Shown: piece by piece, positions 8,426-16,777 of the stretch
Layout of the letters: the number at the start of each line of letters is the position of its first letter
Numbering within the stretch: the first letter of the stretch is position 1
Origin: a virus
Reading direction: 5' to 3' (one strand)
Virus record (IMG/VR): IMGVR_UViG_3300023119_001893
Coordinates: 1-49,869 of that record
Length of the DNA: 49,869 bases
The notes under the pieces: generated by a model
The model's input: only the letters and a program-made list of their open reading frames with translations
Database searches by the model: none
What the model was told of the DNA's origin: nothing
Made by a program: the position numbers and the translations under genes

Positions 8426-9737
8426 CCCAAGAATTGCCGTTATATCCTTGGAATTTATTTGTGCTGCTATTAAAGATAATCATGCCTGCTGTTGCCGAAA
8501 GTGCATTACGTTCTGTGCTGTTTATAGGATGCGCTTTAAATGCATAACCGCCGACTGTACCTTGTCCGTCTACACTCAATTTTTTAGGACCGAGAACATC
8601 TGGCTGATTAGTGCCATCTGCTACACTTACGCCAAAAATTGTTTTGATGCTATTTGCGTTATCAGGAACAGTCCAATTTGGATCAACTGCATATCCCCAA
8701 TGTCCGGCAGTTTTATATTCTGTTCCGTTATAAGCTAATATAGCTCTTAGGTCTAGTAAATCTCCTGGTATAACTTTTGCTTTACCGTCTGCGTTTACTC
8801 TATTGTAATGCATACGTCTTTGAGCAAATGGTCCACTTGGGTGTGGAATAACAACAAAATCATTGTATTCTCTATAATTTGCGTTAATTGTAAGTGTATC
8901 ATCCACTGCCCCAAAAGACAAAGATCCGTTGTTATTTGTTGCAAGAGAAACATTGCCTTCTGCTGTAACACTCAAACCGATATGTGTGCCTGCTGCATTC
9001 AATAAATCGCCTTGTATATTGCCTGTAACGTTACCTGTTATATCCCCAGTGATGTTACCTACAACATCTCCTACAACATTACCATTTACATTACCTACAA
9101 CATCGCCATTTAAATTTCCGTAAAATTCCGCAATATCTTGACTTGTGTCTACAACAGTTTGAGCACCTCTACCAATTACATCACCAGTATGATCACCGAT
9201 TGTGTCTCCCACTAAACTACCTTCTACGTCACCGTAAACATTACCAAAGTGTTGACCAGATACATCTCCTAATAATGGACCGTTAAATGTTCCTGCTGTA
9301 ATGTCGGATACACTCAGACTTGAAACTTCTAAATTACCTAAATTAATAGTTTGAGTATTAATTCTATCAACTGTAAGAGTTCTATTTGTAGCATCTAACA
9401 TTACATTTTCTTGTTCGTCTAATATATCGCCTTGTACATTTCCAGTAACGTCACCAAACAAGTCTCCTACAACATCTCCGGTCACATCGCCGATAAACAC
9501 AGCATCAGTACCATTAGTTCCGCTGTTGAGAACTACACTTCCGTTGGTTGCTGTTACATTACCAGCTAATTCACCTTCGTGCTTTCCAAGTAAAACATTA
9601 TTCACAGTATCAACTAGTGTGGTATTGTCACTACCTACCACCGGCCCTTTTAAAGCACTATTCCAGCTATCTACCAAAATTGTGCTATCACTGCCCGTAA
9701 TATTTAATCTAATTGTATCCCCAGGTAATATGCTCAT
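8412..9737 (-). CDS. tail fibre protein with GD/GN hexad repeats
   Basis: A 441-residue tail-fibre type protein. The middle (about residues 75-265) is built of short repeats of the form G-D/N-V/I-x-G-D/N, as in beta-helical or trimeric fibre shafts. The C-terminal tip (ERNALSATAGMIIFNSST then GYNGNSWVDL) matches the tip of the 34251-35732 product (ERDAIVGPQGGMVIFNN then VYNGSTWLDL). GGAG precedes the ATG and a GATAAATA late-type box lies 19 bases upstream. It is an inverted insertion in the plus-strand modification genes and probably contributes to host binding. Confidence 0.85.
   Translation of the reverse strand: MSILPGDTIRLNITGSDSTILVDSWNSALKGPVVGSDNTTLVDTVNNVLLGKHEGELAGNVTATNGSVVLNSGTNGTDAVFIGDVTGDVVGDLFGDVTGNVQGDILDEQENVMLDATNRTLTVDRINTQTINLGNLEVSSLSVSDITAGTFNGPLLGDVSGQHFGNVYGDVEGSLVGDTIGDHTGDVIGRGAQTVVDTSQDIAEFYGNLNGDVVGNVNGNVVGDVVGNITGDITGNVTGNIQGDLLNAAGTHIGLSVTAEGNVSLATNNNGSLSFGAVDDTLTINANYREYNDFVVIPHPSGPFAQRRMHYNRVNADGKAKVIPGDLLDLRAILAYNGTEYKTAGHWGYAVDPNWTVPDNANSIKTIFGVSVADGTNQPDVLGPKKLSVDGQGTVGGYAFKAHPINSTERNALSATAGMIIFNSSTNKFQGYNGNSWVDLG
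9000..9500 (-). repeat. coding repeat array of G-D/N-V/I-x hexads
   Basis: Within the tail-fibre gene, the three densest blocks (roughly 9000-9120, 9170-9290 and 9410-9500) encode runs such as GDVVGNITGDITGNVTG. At the DNA level this gives degenerate 18-base periodicity (acatc/acatt-cct units on the plus strand). It is a structural protein repeat, not a CRISPR or intergenic array. Confidence 0.8.
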
Positions 9738-9755
9738 GTTTCTTCTCCTACTTTT

Positions 9756-9763
9756 TATTTATC
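9756..9763 (-). promoter_or_regulatory. T4-type late promoter box (GATAAATA)
   Basis: GATAAATA on the minus strand, 19 bases from the ATG of the tail-fibre gene and upstream of its GGAG site. It matches the TATAAATA late-promoter consensus of T4 relatives, and the same box occurs before the other minus-strand tail-fibre gene (35774-35782). Confidence 0.55.
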
Positions 9764-9772
9764 AGTAAATAG

Positions 9773-9801
9773 TTGACAAAACAATTTTACTATGCTAAGT
9801 T
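9773..9801 (+). promoter_or_regulatory. sigma70-like promoter, predicted leaderless
   Basis: Perfect TTGACA (9773-9778), a 17-base spacer and TAAGTT (9796-9801, a weak -10). The ATG at 9808 follows after six bases with no ribosome site, the same spacing as at 8390 and 29966. Confidence 0.5.
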
Positions 9802-9807
9802 ATTATT

Positions 9808-10839
9808 ATGTATGATATCTATTTTATCGGATCAAACTCTCATCCACAATTTACTAAACTTAAAAACAGATTTATAACTGCAAAAGCAGTAGATTCTGTA
9901 ATTACAGCCAAAACTCAATCTAATACTAAAATGCTGTGGGTTGTATATCCTGAACTTGAAATAAATGAAGATTGGGATTTTATGTACAAGTCTAAACCTG
10001 ATGATTTAAAATATACTCATGTTTTCCTTAATGGAAAAAATTATGATGGTATATGTTTGATGCCTAAAGATAGTCATCATGGACCAGGTGAATTAGCTGC
10101 ACGTTTTTATATCAACAAAAAATTTACAGATATTTCTGCTAGTACACCAATAGCTGAAACAAGCGATATAGTTTTTATAAGTTACAAAGAACCAAATGCA
10201 GATGAAAATTATCAACGTCTGCTAGATAGATTCCCAAGAGCAAAACGTATACATGGAGTAAAAGGCATACACCAAGCACACATTGAAGCTGCAAAGTTAT
10301 GCGATACAGAACGTATATGGATCGTAGACGGTGATGCACAAATAGTAGATAATTTTAATTTTGACTATATACCCGAATGGTGGAATAAACGTGCTGTGCA
10401 TGTATGGCGTAGTATAAATCCTGTAAATGGATTAGAATATGGATACGGCGGTATAAAATTATTTCCAAGAGAAGAAACTATTAACATGGATACAAGTAAG
10501 CCTGATATGACTACAAGTATTAGTAACAAATTTGTACCAATGATGCAGGTTAGTAACTATACTTGTTTTGATACTGATCCTTTTAACACTTGGAAAAGTG
10601 CATTTAGAGAGTGTGTTAAATTAAGTAGTAGAGTAATTGATAGACAGAAAAACAATGAAACACAAACTAGATTAGTTGCTTGGTGTACTAAAAGCTCAGG
10701 CGAGTACAAAGAATATGCACTCATAGGTGCCAAATCTGGTGCTGCATATGGCGCAAGAAATAAAACTAATAAAGAAGCATTATCCAAAATAAACGACTTT
10801 GATTGGCTAGAAGAAAGGTTCAACGATGAATGTAAATAA
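9808..10839 (+). CDS. glycosyltransferase-like protein, DGD family, copy 2
   Basis: A 343-residue protein. The first 110 residues form an extra N-terminal domain (GSNSHPQFTKLKNRF, then LWVVYPELEINEDWDFMYK). The remainder is homologous to the 5504-6421 product, with SYKEPNADENY, KRIHGVKG, the WIVDGDAQ acidic motif near residue 173 and NGLEYGYGGIKLFP. The DGD suggests GT-A type sugar transfer. The ATG is the only sensible start and lacks a ribosome site, fitting a leaderless transcript from the promoter just upstream. It overlaps the methyltransferase-like gene by 14 bases. Confidence 0.6.
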   Translation: MYDIYFIGSNSHPQFTKLKNRFITAKAVDSVITAKTQSNTKMLWVVYPELEINEDWDFMYKSKPDDLKYTHVFLNGKNYDGICLMPKDSHHGPGELAARFYINKKFTDISASTPIAETSDIVFISYKEPNADENYQRLLDRFPRAKRIHGVKGIHQAHIEAAKLCDTERIWIVDGDAQIVDNFNFDYIPEWWNKRAVHVWRSINPVNGLEYGYGGIKLFPREETINMDTSKPDMTTSISNKFVPMMQVSNYTCFDTDPFNTWKSAFRECVKLSSRVIDRQKNNETQTRLVAWCTKSSGEYKEYALIGAKSGAAYGARNKTNKEALSKINDFDWLEERFNDECK

Positions 10840-11713
10840 CGAAATTGCAGTTGATAATATTAGCTGGTTACATGGACTTCAAGAGTATTTTGATTTTGTA
10901 AATGATAAAGAATCAAAAATGCTTGTAGATTTCTTTTTGAGTATGATGTATTCTAAAGACGATATGATACAATTATCATTGGATTTTAATATTGCAGAAT
11001 TTTTACATTTTTTAAGAAAACAAACTACTAATGAAATATTTGATATTTTTGACAAGTATTACAGAAATAATTACAACCCTATTTTTTTGCAAGATGCATT
11101 TAGTAGAGGACAAGTAAACAGTAAAATTTGGGCAATGGAAGAATTGTCTAAAATACAAAAAGAATTTGATACTGTTTATGTATTAGGAGGTTGGTACGGA
11201 CAAGTTAGACTGTTCCTTGAACAAGTTATAAAATACAATAAAATAAGAGTCTTTGATGTTGATTCTGAAGCATGTTACATCAGTGACAAGATTTTTAATT
11301 TTTCACGTATACAAGATTACAAGGTAAAATCTGTAGAAATGAAGTTGCCAATGGCAAGTAGTAGTGATGATGAAAAAAACATGGGCTGGGTAAGCAGAAC
11401 TGGATGTACTTATAATGTAAAAAATTATACAAACGACAAAGAAATTTTTGAAAAAACACAGCCTGATTTAATTTTAAACACAAGTGCAGAGCATATGCCT
11501 AGTATTTGGTATCAAAAGTTTATACATAGACCAATGGAAAGTGATCCGTTGTTTATAATACAAAGCAATAACTTATTTGATGTAGAAGAACATGTAAATT
11601 GTGTACACAGTATTGATCATATGTGCAAAAAATTTCCAATGGAGCGTCTTGAATATGCAGGCGAACAAGAATTATATGGTTACAAAAGATTTATGGTAAT
11701 AGGACGTCCATGA
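10826..11713 (+). CDS. class I SAM methyltransferase-like protein
   Basis: A 295-residue protein. An N-terminal helical region (about 1-110) precedes a Rossmann-like core: VYVLGGWYGQVRLFL resembles glycine-rich motif I, followed by a strand ending IRVFDVDSEAC (acidic motif II), and DLILNTSAEHMP as the later strand/catalytic region. This suggests SAM-dependent methylation, though the motif I glycine pattern is divergent. The ribosome site AAAGG precedes the ATG, and the gene overlaps both neighbours, placing it in the same operon as the glycosyltransferase-like and radical SAM genes. Substrate unknown. Confidence 0.65.
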   Translation: MNVNNEIAVDNISWLHGLQEYFDFVNDKESKMLVDFFLSMMYSKDDMIQLSLDFNIAEFLHFLRKQTTNEIFDIFDKYYRNNYNPIFLQDAFSRGQVNSKIWAMEELSKIQKEFDTVYVLGGWYGQVRLFLEQVIKYNKIRVFDVDSEACYISDKIFNFSRIQDYKVKSVEMKLPMASSSDDEKNMGWVSRTGCTYNVKNYTNDKEIFEKTQPDLILNTSAEHMPSIWYQKFIHRPMESDPLFIIQSNNLFDVEEHVNCVHSIDHMCKKFPMERLEYAGEQELYGYKRFMVIGRP

Positions 11714-11934
11714 TAGATTTAGATATTTTAAGTTTAAGACAATTGCAAAAAGAAAGTGCTAGAGCATTGAGTACTATGCAAGCAACTAATAACAATATTT
11801 GGCAGTTTAACAAACAAGCACATCACAATAGTCAGCAATGGTACAAAGCAGTAATACAATGGTATATCGATGAGTATGGAGATTTGCCTAGTCAAACTGG
11901 ACCTGGTAAAAAAGTAAAGTTAGTTATGGAATGA
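11710..11934 (+). CDS. small hypothetical protein (74 aa)
   Basis: A 74-residue, Gln/Asn/Trp-rich soluble protein with a helical look (segments NNNIWQFNKQAHHNSQQWYK and VIQWYIDEYG) and a basic C-terminus GPGKKVKLVME. AGGA precedes the ATG, which overlaps the previous stop. It lies directly between the methyltransferase-like gene and three consecutive SPASM radical SAM genes. I do not recognise it. A small protein there could be a carrier or substrate peptide, but it has no leader/core pattern that I can point to. Confidence 0.65.
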   Translation: MIDLDILSLRQLQKESARALSTMQATNNNIWQFNKQAHHNSQQWYKAVIQWYIDEYGDLPSQTGPGKKVKLVME

Positions 11935-12284
11935 AATATACAAAACCTATTAAAATATACTTGTTTAAAGATCAAAACAGAGTAGATGTTAGTGTAAAAG
12001 TTACAGACGATCTTGTTAATGGTTACAGATTTACAATTGATGAATTTGAAAAAATAATCGATAACTGGAAACATGGTGTTGAATTTCAATTCGAAGGTGG
12101 TTATGCAGTTGTGGAGTATAAAAAACACGGACCGAGACCTGAACGTAAAATAGATCCTTATGTGCGTTTTAGCATAAGTATTGGGTATGGTACATTTCAT
12201 CATAGATTAACATATGATGATATGATTACAATAGAAAAAGAATATTTCTATCAAAAAAATAATAAAATGTATTGGGACGAATAA
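11931..12284 (+). CDS. small hypothetical protein (117 aa)
   Basis: A 117-residue protein, beta-rich in appearance (KIYLFKDQNRVDVSVKV, then VEFQFEGGYAVVEYKKHG), with no Cys and no membrane segment. The start overlaps the upstream stop (ATGA) and its TAA shares a base with the ATG of the next gene, a SPASM radical SAM enzyme. Not recognised. Tight coupling to the radical SAM genes makes it a candidate accessory or substrate-recognition protein; that is inference only. Confidence 0.65.
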   Translation: MKYTKPIKIYLFKDQNRVDVSVKVTDDLVNGYRFTIDEFEKIIDNWKHGVEFQFEGGYAVVEYKKHGPRPERKIDPYVRFSISIGYGTFHHRLTYDDMITIEKEYFYQKNNKMYWDE

Positions 12285-13369
12285 TGTATAGATATGAAGA
12301 TGTAAAAGTTGTGCATTTAGAAGTAACACAACGATGCCAAGCAGCATGTCCTATGTGTGATCGTAATATGAACGGTGGTGCCGATAATCCTCATATAACA
12401 AACGCAGAGCTTAGTTTAGAAGATTGTAAACGTATATTCAAACCTGAATTTATCCAACAACTCAAAACAATGTTTATGTGTGGCAATTTGGGCGATCCTA
12501 TTGTTGCACGAGATACATTAGAAATATTCAAATATTTTAGAGAACACAACCCTAATATGTGGTTGAGTATGAACACAAACGCAGGAGCAAAAGATGAAAC
12601 GTGGTGGCGTGAACTTGCCAAAGTCTTTGGTAGAATGGGCGCTGTTATTTTCAGCGTGGATGGTCTTAGTGACACTAATCATTTATACAGGCAGAATGTT
12701 GTCTGGGATAATGTAGAACGTAATATGAGAGCATTTATAGATGCCGGCGGTAGAGCTCGTTGGGATTATATTATTTTTGCACACAACGAACATCAAGTAG
12801 AAGAAGCAGAAGCACTTGCTAATTCTTGGGGATGTGAAAAATTTATTAAAAAGAAAACTGGAAGATTTTACAGTACTGCTAAGTTAACAGGAAAAGAAAC
12901 ACACCAAGCAAAAAATCGCAAAGGTGAAGATACACAAAACTTAGCTAAACCTAAGAAAAAAGAAAATATTAACATTGCGTTGTTAAAAGAAAAACAACTT
13001 ACCAAAGAATACGGTAGTATGAAAGATTACTACGATACTTGTAAAATTAAATGTAAAGTAGCAGAAGAAGGTAACATCTTTATCACTGCCGAAGGACTAA
13101 TGATGCCTTGTTGTTGGACTGCTGGACGCATGTATAAATGGTGGCATCCTGATCCTCGTGTAGAACAAGTATGGGACTTTATTGATCGTGCTGGGGGTAA
13201 AGAAGGCATAGATGTTATAGAAAATAATTTACAGGATGTAATGAATGGAACATTATTATCTGATATTGAAAATAGTTGGCATCTACCAAGCGTAAATGAA
13301 GGAAAATTAGGAGTATGTGCTCAAAAATGTGGCACAGAGTTCGATCCTTTTGCGGAGCAATTTAAATGA
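12284..13369 (+). CDS. radical SAM/SPASM-type protein (GDP-motif subgroup)
   Basis: A 361-residue enzyme with CQAACPMC at residues 18-25. Where most radical SAM proteins have GGEP, this one has CGNLGDP, a feature shared with three other proteins here. The C-terminal third has a SPASM-like set: CKIKC, PCCW and CAQKCG. SIDGL-like (SVDGLSDTNHLYRQ) and WDYIIFAHNEHQ segments are nearly identical in the 14374 and 20859 products. The ATG overlapping the previous TAA is used; an in-frame TTG 12 bases earlier is rejected. SPASM enzymes usually act on peptides or proteins. Confidence 0.85.
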   Translation: MYRYEDVKVVHLEVTQRCQAACPMCDRNMNGGADNPHITNAELSLEDCKRIFKPEFIQQLKTMFMCGNLGDPIVARDTLEIFKYFREHNPNMWLSMNTNAGAKDETWWRELAKVFGRMGAVIFSVDGLSDTNHLYRQNVVWDNVERNMRAFIDAGGRARWDYIIFAHNEHQVEEAEALANSWGCEKFIKKKTGRFYSTAKLTGKETHQAKNRKGEDTQNLAKPKKKENINIALLKEKQLTKEYGSMKDYYDTCKIKCKVAEEGNIFITAEGLMMPCCWTAGRMYKWWHPDPRVEQVWDFIDRAGGKEGIDVIENNLQDVMNGTLLSDIENSWHLPSVNEGKLGVCAQKCGTEFDPFAEQFK

Positions 13370-14091
13370 ATTGGAAAGGTAGAGAAATTGAATCTTTACA
13401 TTTTGGACTTACATATAAATGCACATTAGGATGCTTAGAATGTGCAAGGACCTACGCTACAAAAAACAAAATTGCCGATATATCAAATACTGTTCATGTT
13501 GATTATAAAAATTATACAAAATTAATTAATAAAATTAATCCTTCGTCGATTGAGTTTTGTGGAAATTGGGGAGATCCGATTTACTATCCTGATTTAATAC
13601 CTCTTGTGCAATTTATTAGGGAAAAAGAAAAAGACCTAGGCTTTCCAATAAAGATAAAGATGCATACAAATGGAAGTTATAGAGATAAAACGTTTTGGAA
13701 TGAATTGGGCAATGTAATGACTTCAAATGATTGTATATTTTTTTCAATTGATGGTACAAGAGAAAATTTTACCAAATACAGAGTTAACGGAGATATTCAA
13801 AGCATAGACGTAGGTATTCAATCATTATTAGAAGTTGAAAATAAACCTACTTTGTATCAAAAAACTATTTGTTTTTCTTATAACAAGTGGAAGTTAGTTG
13901 ATATAGTAAAAGAAGCTATTAATGCTAAGTTTGATTATATAAGGTTTGACTGGCCGCATGTGAGTGAGCACGAATGGCTTCGTCCTGATTTTTCAGCACG
14001 TTGGGCTTGGAAAGTTTTAAAATTAGCTGGATATGATTTTAATTATCCAAAAAACAATACAGATATATTAGTAAAGTCGTTAAATGTTTAA
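13366..14091 (+). CDS. radical SAM core protein lacking its own SPASM domain (first half of a split gene)
   Basis: A 241-residue protein with CTLGCLEC at 19-26 and CGNWGDP in place of GGEP, plus FFSIDGT and MHTNGS segments, clearly in the same subgroup as its two neighbours. It stops at 14091 (TAA) just where the neighbours continue into a SPASM domain. That domain is encoded in the +1 frame from 14084. Deletion of one T in the TTT at 14087-14089 would join the two into one frame reading VKKIKPMC. The start has GCGGAGC upstream. It may work as two subunits, or the break may be a mutation, an assembly error or a recoding site. Confidence 0.8.
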   Translation: MNWKGREIESLHFGLTYKCTLGCLECARTYATKNKIADISNTVHVDYKNYTKLINKINPSSIEFCGNWGDPIYYPDLIPLVQFIREKEKDLGFPIKIKMHTNGSYRDKTFWNELGNVMTSNDCIFFSIDGTRENFTKYRVNGDIQSIDVGIQSLLEVENKPTLYQKTICFSYNKWKLVDIVKEAINAKFDYIRFDWPHVSEHEWLRPDFSARWAWKVLKLAGYDFNYPKNNTDILVKSLNV

Positions 14092-14374
14092 AAAAATTAA
14101 ACCTATGTGTATGGAAAATTTACACCCCTTTGTAGAAATAAATGGTTTATTTTTACCGTGTTGTTATTTAACAACTCATTCTAATCATGAGCAGGAGTTA
14201 AGAAGTTTATTTGGTGACGATTACGAAATGTTAAAATTACAAAACAATCACCCAAAAAAAATTATGAAACTTTGGAATAAAATTTATATGACTTGGAGAA
14301 CAAAAAATCCTTATGTAGGATGCCTTAGGCATTGTCCTAAAAATGGCTCTTTAAAAATTAAGGAAAATGATTAA
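14084..14374 (+). CDS. free-standing SPASM-like domain (second half of split radical SAM gene)
   Basis: A 96-residue protein consisting of the cysteine-rich tail expected at the end of the preceding radical SAM protein: CMENLHPFVEINGLFLPCC at about residues 9-27, then GCLRHCP near the end. Compare CKIKC/PCCW/CAQKC in the upstream neighbour. Its ATG lies within the last codons of the radical SAM core gene, giving an eight-base overlap, so translation by re-initiation is plausible. A seven-A run (14090-14096) follows the junction. Its TAA overlaps the ATG of the next radical SAM gene. Confidence 0.75.
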   Translation: MFKKIKPMCMENLHPFVEINGLFLPCCYLTTHSNHEQELRSLFGDDYEMLKLQNNHPKKIMKLWNKIYMTWRTKNPYVGCLRHCPKNGSLKIKEND

Positions 14375-15396
14375 TGTTTGGTAATGCTAAAATATTACAA
14401 TTAGAATTAAGTAGTATGTGTAATGCATTGTGTTTAGGTTGTCATAGGACCGAAACAATAAATTTTAATGAAACAAAAAAAGTAATACCAAAAAAACAAT
14501 TAGTAAAATTAGAAACATTTGAAAAACTTTTGAAATCAAAAACTATGTCTACACTTACTGATTTAGAATTTTGTGGAACAATTGATGATCCGTTAATGCA
14601 TCCAGATTTTGATAAATTTTTGTCAACAGCTAGTAAAATTAATAAAGATTTTGTTACTAGTGTGCATACAAATGGAAGTTTACGTTCTCCTGAATATTTT
14701 AAAAAAATAGGCAAAGAATTACTAAAGTTTCCTAATCACAGTTTGCATTTTAGTATTGATGGATTGAGAAATACAAATCATATATATAGACAAAAGACCG
14801 ATTTTGATAAAATCATAGAAAATGCCAAAGCAGCAATTGATAGCGGTGCTAGAGTTATTTGGCAATACTTGATATTTCCTTGGAATGAACATCAAGTTGA
14901 TCAAGCAGAAGAATTAGCTTATAAAATGGGGTTTAAAAGTTTTCATAAAAGATACGATTTGTCTCATATAAGCGAAACCGAAACACCTGAAAGTGTAGTG
15001 GTAAAAAAGGCAAAAAATAAGCCGTTACCGGATGATGATTTTGAGCCAAAAGATTATACAGAAAAAGAAAAACTTGAAATAAGTTGTCATAGTTTAGAAC
15101 GTAAAATGTATTTTATGGGTTATGATAGTAAAATTTGGCCCTGTTGTTTTTTACATAATGGTTATTTTATGAATCACGGAATGTACAATCATATGACCGA
15201 CCGTATCAATAAAAATTATGGAGATAACTTTAACAACTTAGAATATTATACAATGGATGAAATCGTCAAACACGAATTTTTTCAAAATGATTTAATAAAA
15301 AGTTTTGAAGCAAAAGTAGGCGAAGGCAAATGTGATAAAATAAAAAGATGTGCAGATACTTGCACAGTTAAAAGGAAAACAAAGCATGATGCGTAA
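14374..15396 (+). CDS. radical SAM/SPASM-type protein (GDP-motif subgroup)
   Basis: A 340-residue enzyme with CNALCLGC at 16-23. The GGEP position reads CGTIDDP. It has a MHTNGS-like HTNGS strand, FSIDGLRNTNHIYRQ, and WQYLIFPWNEHQ shared with the 12284 and 20859 products. The C-terminus carries SPASM-type cysteines: SCHSLERK, PCCFL and KCDKIKRCADTC. The start codon overlaps the preceding stop as TAATG. It is the third of three consecutive related radical SAM units, likely tandem duplicates that have diverged. Confidence 0.85.
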   Translation: MFGNAKILQLELSSMCNALCLGCHRTETINFNETKKVIPKKQLVKLETFEKLLKSKTMSTLTDLEFCGTIDDPLMHPDFDKFLSTASKINKDFVTSVHTNGSLRSPEYFKKIGKELLKFPNHSLHFSIDGLRNTNHIYRQKTDFDKIIENAKAAIDSGARVIWQYLIFPWNEHQVDQAEELAYKMGFKSFHKRYDLSHISETETPESVVVKKAKNKPLPDDDFEPKDYTEKEKLEISCHSLERKMYFMGYDSKIWPCCFLHNGYFMNHGMYNHMTDRINKNYGDNFNNLEYYTMDEIVKHEFFQNDLIKSFEAKVGEGKCDKIKRCADTCTVKRKTKHDA

Positions 15397-16750
15397 TTAT
15401 ACAGTAGCATTTATAGATAATACCGAATTAGCAAACAATGATATAGCCAGAGGAGTTAGTAAAAATTTAACTGAATTTTGGTGGGTAGAATTAGGAGCTC
15501 AAATAGGATTAAAAAATATTAAAAAGTTTTTGAGCCATCAGCAAGCTATTAAATATGCCGTTAAAAATAATGTAGAACACTTAGTATGTATTAATATGGG
15601 TAATGATTTAGAAGTACAAGGAAGATTCCTAGAAACCTTGGATAGCTTTTTAGTTGAAGATGATATATTAGTAGGGCACATACTAGATAGAAAAGAACGT
15701 TATATTGAAATACATGATCAAGCATTTTATCTAAATACAAAAAAATTAAAAGAAATTAGCGATTGTGATTTCACAAGACACGAAGATAGTATAGAATTGA
15801 TTGAGCCAACAAGAAGTGAAGAAAATCATCACGATGAATACACTCCATTTTGGATTGCGCCAAGTTTATTTACAAATACATATAAAAATTGTAAGCGTGG
15901 TTATAAAATTGTAAATGATATTTTAAAAGCTGGATATACGATTAGAAGTTTTGATAATTATGTTAGAAAAAGCAAGTTTTATTTGTATCCAGACACTGAT
16001 GATACTAGTGATAAATTAGCACAGCTTACAGAAAAACAGTTAATAAGTAAATTTTATGTATACAATACTGATACAAACAATACTAATTCTAGGTTTGTTA
16101 AATCCTGTACTAATGCGCAACCTCTAAGTAGAATGGTTACAGTTGCAGCAGGATTAAATCATTTAAAAATTATAAAAGAAATAGGATACACAAAGGATTT
16201 TGAATTAATGTTTGCAGACTATGATAGATTTAGTTTGTATGTAATGCGTAAAATGTATGAAACATGGGATGGTAGAGATTACAAAAAATTTATTCAAAGT
16301 ATAGATACACGTACATACAATGGAAACTTTGTAGCAGAAAACTTTGGCGATTTTGATAATGATTTTATAGAACACTGGGGAGGGTTTGAGGAGTGGTGTA
16401 CTTGGTGGACCGAATTTAGAGATAATATCAAAGTTAAATTTGAAAGAGTAAACTATTTACTTGTTAGACAGCATACAGATCAAGTGAATAAAATACATGA
16501 TTTTTTAAATGTTGAAGGAAATAAAATACTTTGGTTGAGTAATGTTTATCATTATAAACCTACAAGTATTTTCCATAGTCTGATAGATAGGGCTAGAGCA
16601 CAAGATTATTTAATTAGTCGAATACCAAATACTGTTCATATATTTGGTGATTTTGCTATGCCTTATGGATCTCCTGGACTTACTAGTGACAAATATATAA
16701 AAATTGAAAAAATTGCACATCAATTTTTAAATCAAATAGAAAATAATTAA
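15386..16750 (+). CDS. uncharacterised phage protein, WDG family copy 1
   Basis: A 454-residue protein starting at MMRNYTV; AAAGGA lies at the right distance before ATG 15386 (15389 is equally possible). It shares a pattern with the minus-strand 24449-25738 product: an N-terminal half with acidic strands (VCINMGNDLEV) and a C-terminal half with MFADYDRFSLYVMRKMYETWDG, matching HFDIFDRNLLWKKLITKNWDG in the other copy. I do not know a named family. The N-terminal half resembles a sugar-transferase-like fold and the C-terminal half a Rossmann-like fold, but both are tentative. The gene overlaps the radical SAM gene upstream. Confidence 0.6.
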   Translation: MMRNYTVAFIDNTELANNDIARGVSKNLTEFWWVELGAQIGLKNIKKFLSHQQAIKYAVKNNVEHLVCINMGNDLEVQGRFLETLDSFLVEDDILVGHILDRKERYIEIHDQAFYLNTKKLKEISDCDFTRHEDSIELIEPTRSEENHHDEYTPFWIAPSLFTNTYKNCKRGYKIVNDILKAGYTIRSFDNYVRKSKFYLYPDTDDTSDKLAQLTEKQLISKFYVYNTDTNNTNSRFVKSCTNAQPLSRMVTVAAGLNHLKIIKEIGYTKDFELMFADYDRFSLYVMRKMYETWDGRDYKKFIQSIDTRTYNGNFVAENFGDFDNDFIEHWGGFEEWCTWWTEFRDNIKVKFERVNYLLVRQHTDQVNKIHDFLNVEGNKILWLSNVYHYKPTSIFHSLIDRARAQDYLISRIPNTVHIFGDFAMPYGSPGLTSDKYIKIEKIAHQFLNQIENN

Positions 16751-16765
16751 GTGCGCAGTTAATGG

Positions 16766-16774
16766 AATAAATAC
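16766..16774 (+). promoter_or_regulatory. possible late-type promoter box (AATAAATAC)
   Basis: AATAAATAC lies three bases before the ATG at 16778 in a 27-base gap between genes. It resembles the TATAAATA late box and the TAAATAC boxes at 1766, 26504 and 35774. No clear ribosome site intervenes, so any transcript would have almost no leader. Weak evidence alone. Confidence 0.3.
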
Positions 16775-16777
16775 AGT

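Noticed and set aside
9000-9500. Short DNA repeats resembling a repeat array or CRISPR
   Set aside because: Units have no constant repeat and no unique spacers. They are coding and match Gly-Asp/Asn hexads in a tail fibre.
14084-14100. Programmed -1 frameshift at the TTTAAAAAAA run
   Set aside because: The first frame stops (TAA 14089-14091) before the A run can be read as a -1 slippery heptamer, and the shift needed is +1. Re-initiation or mutation is simpler.
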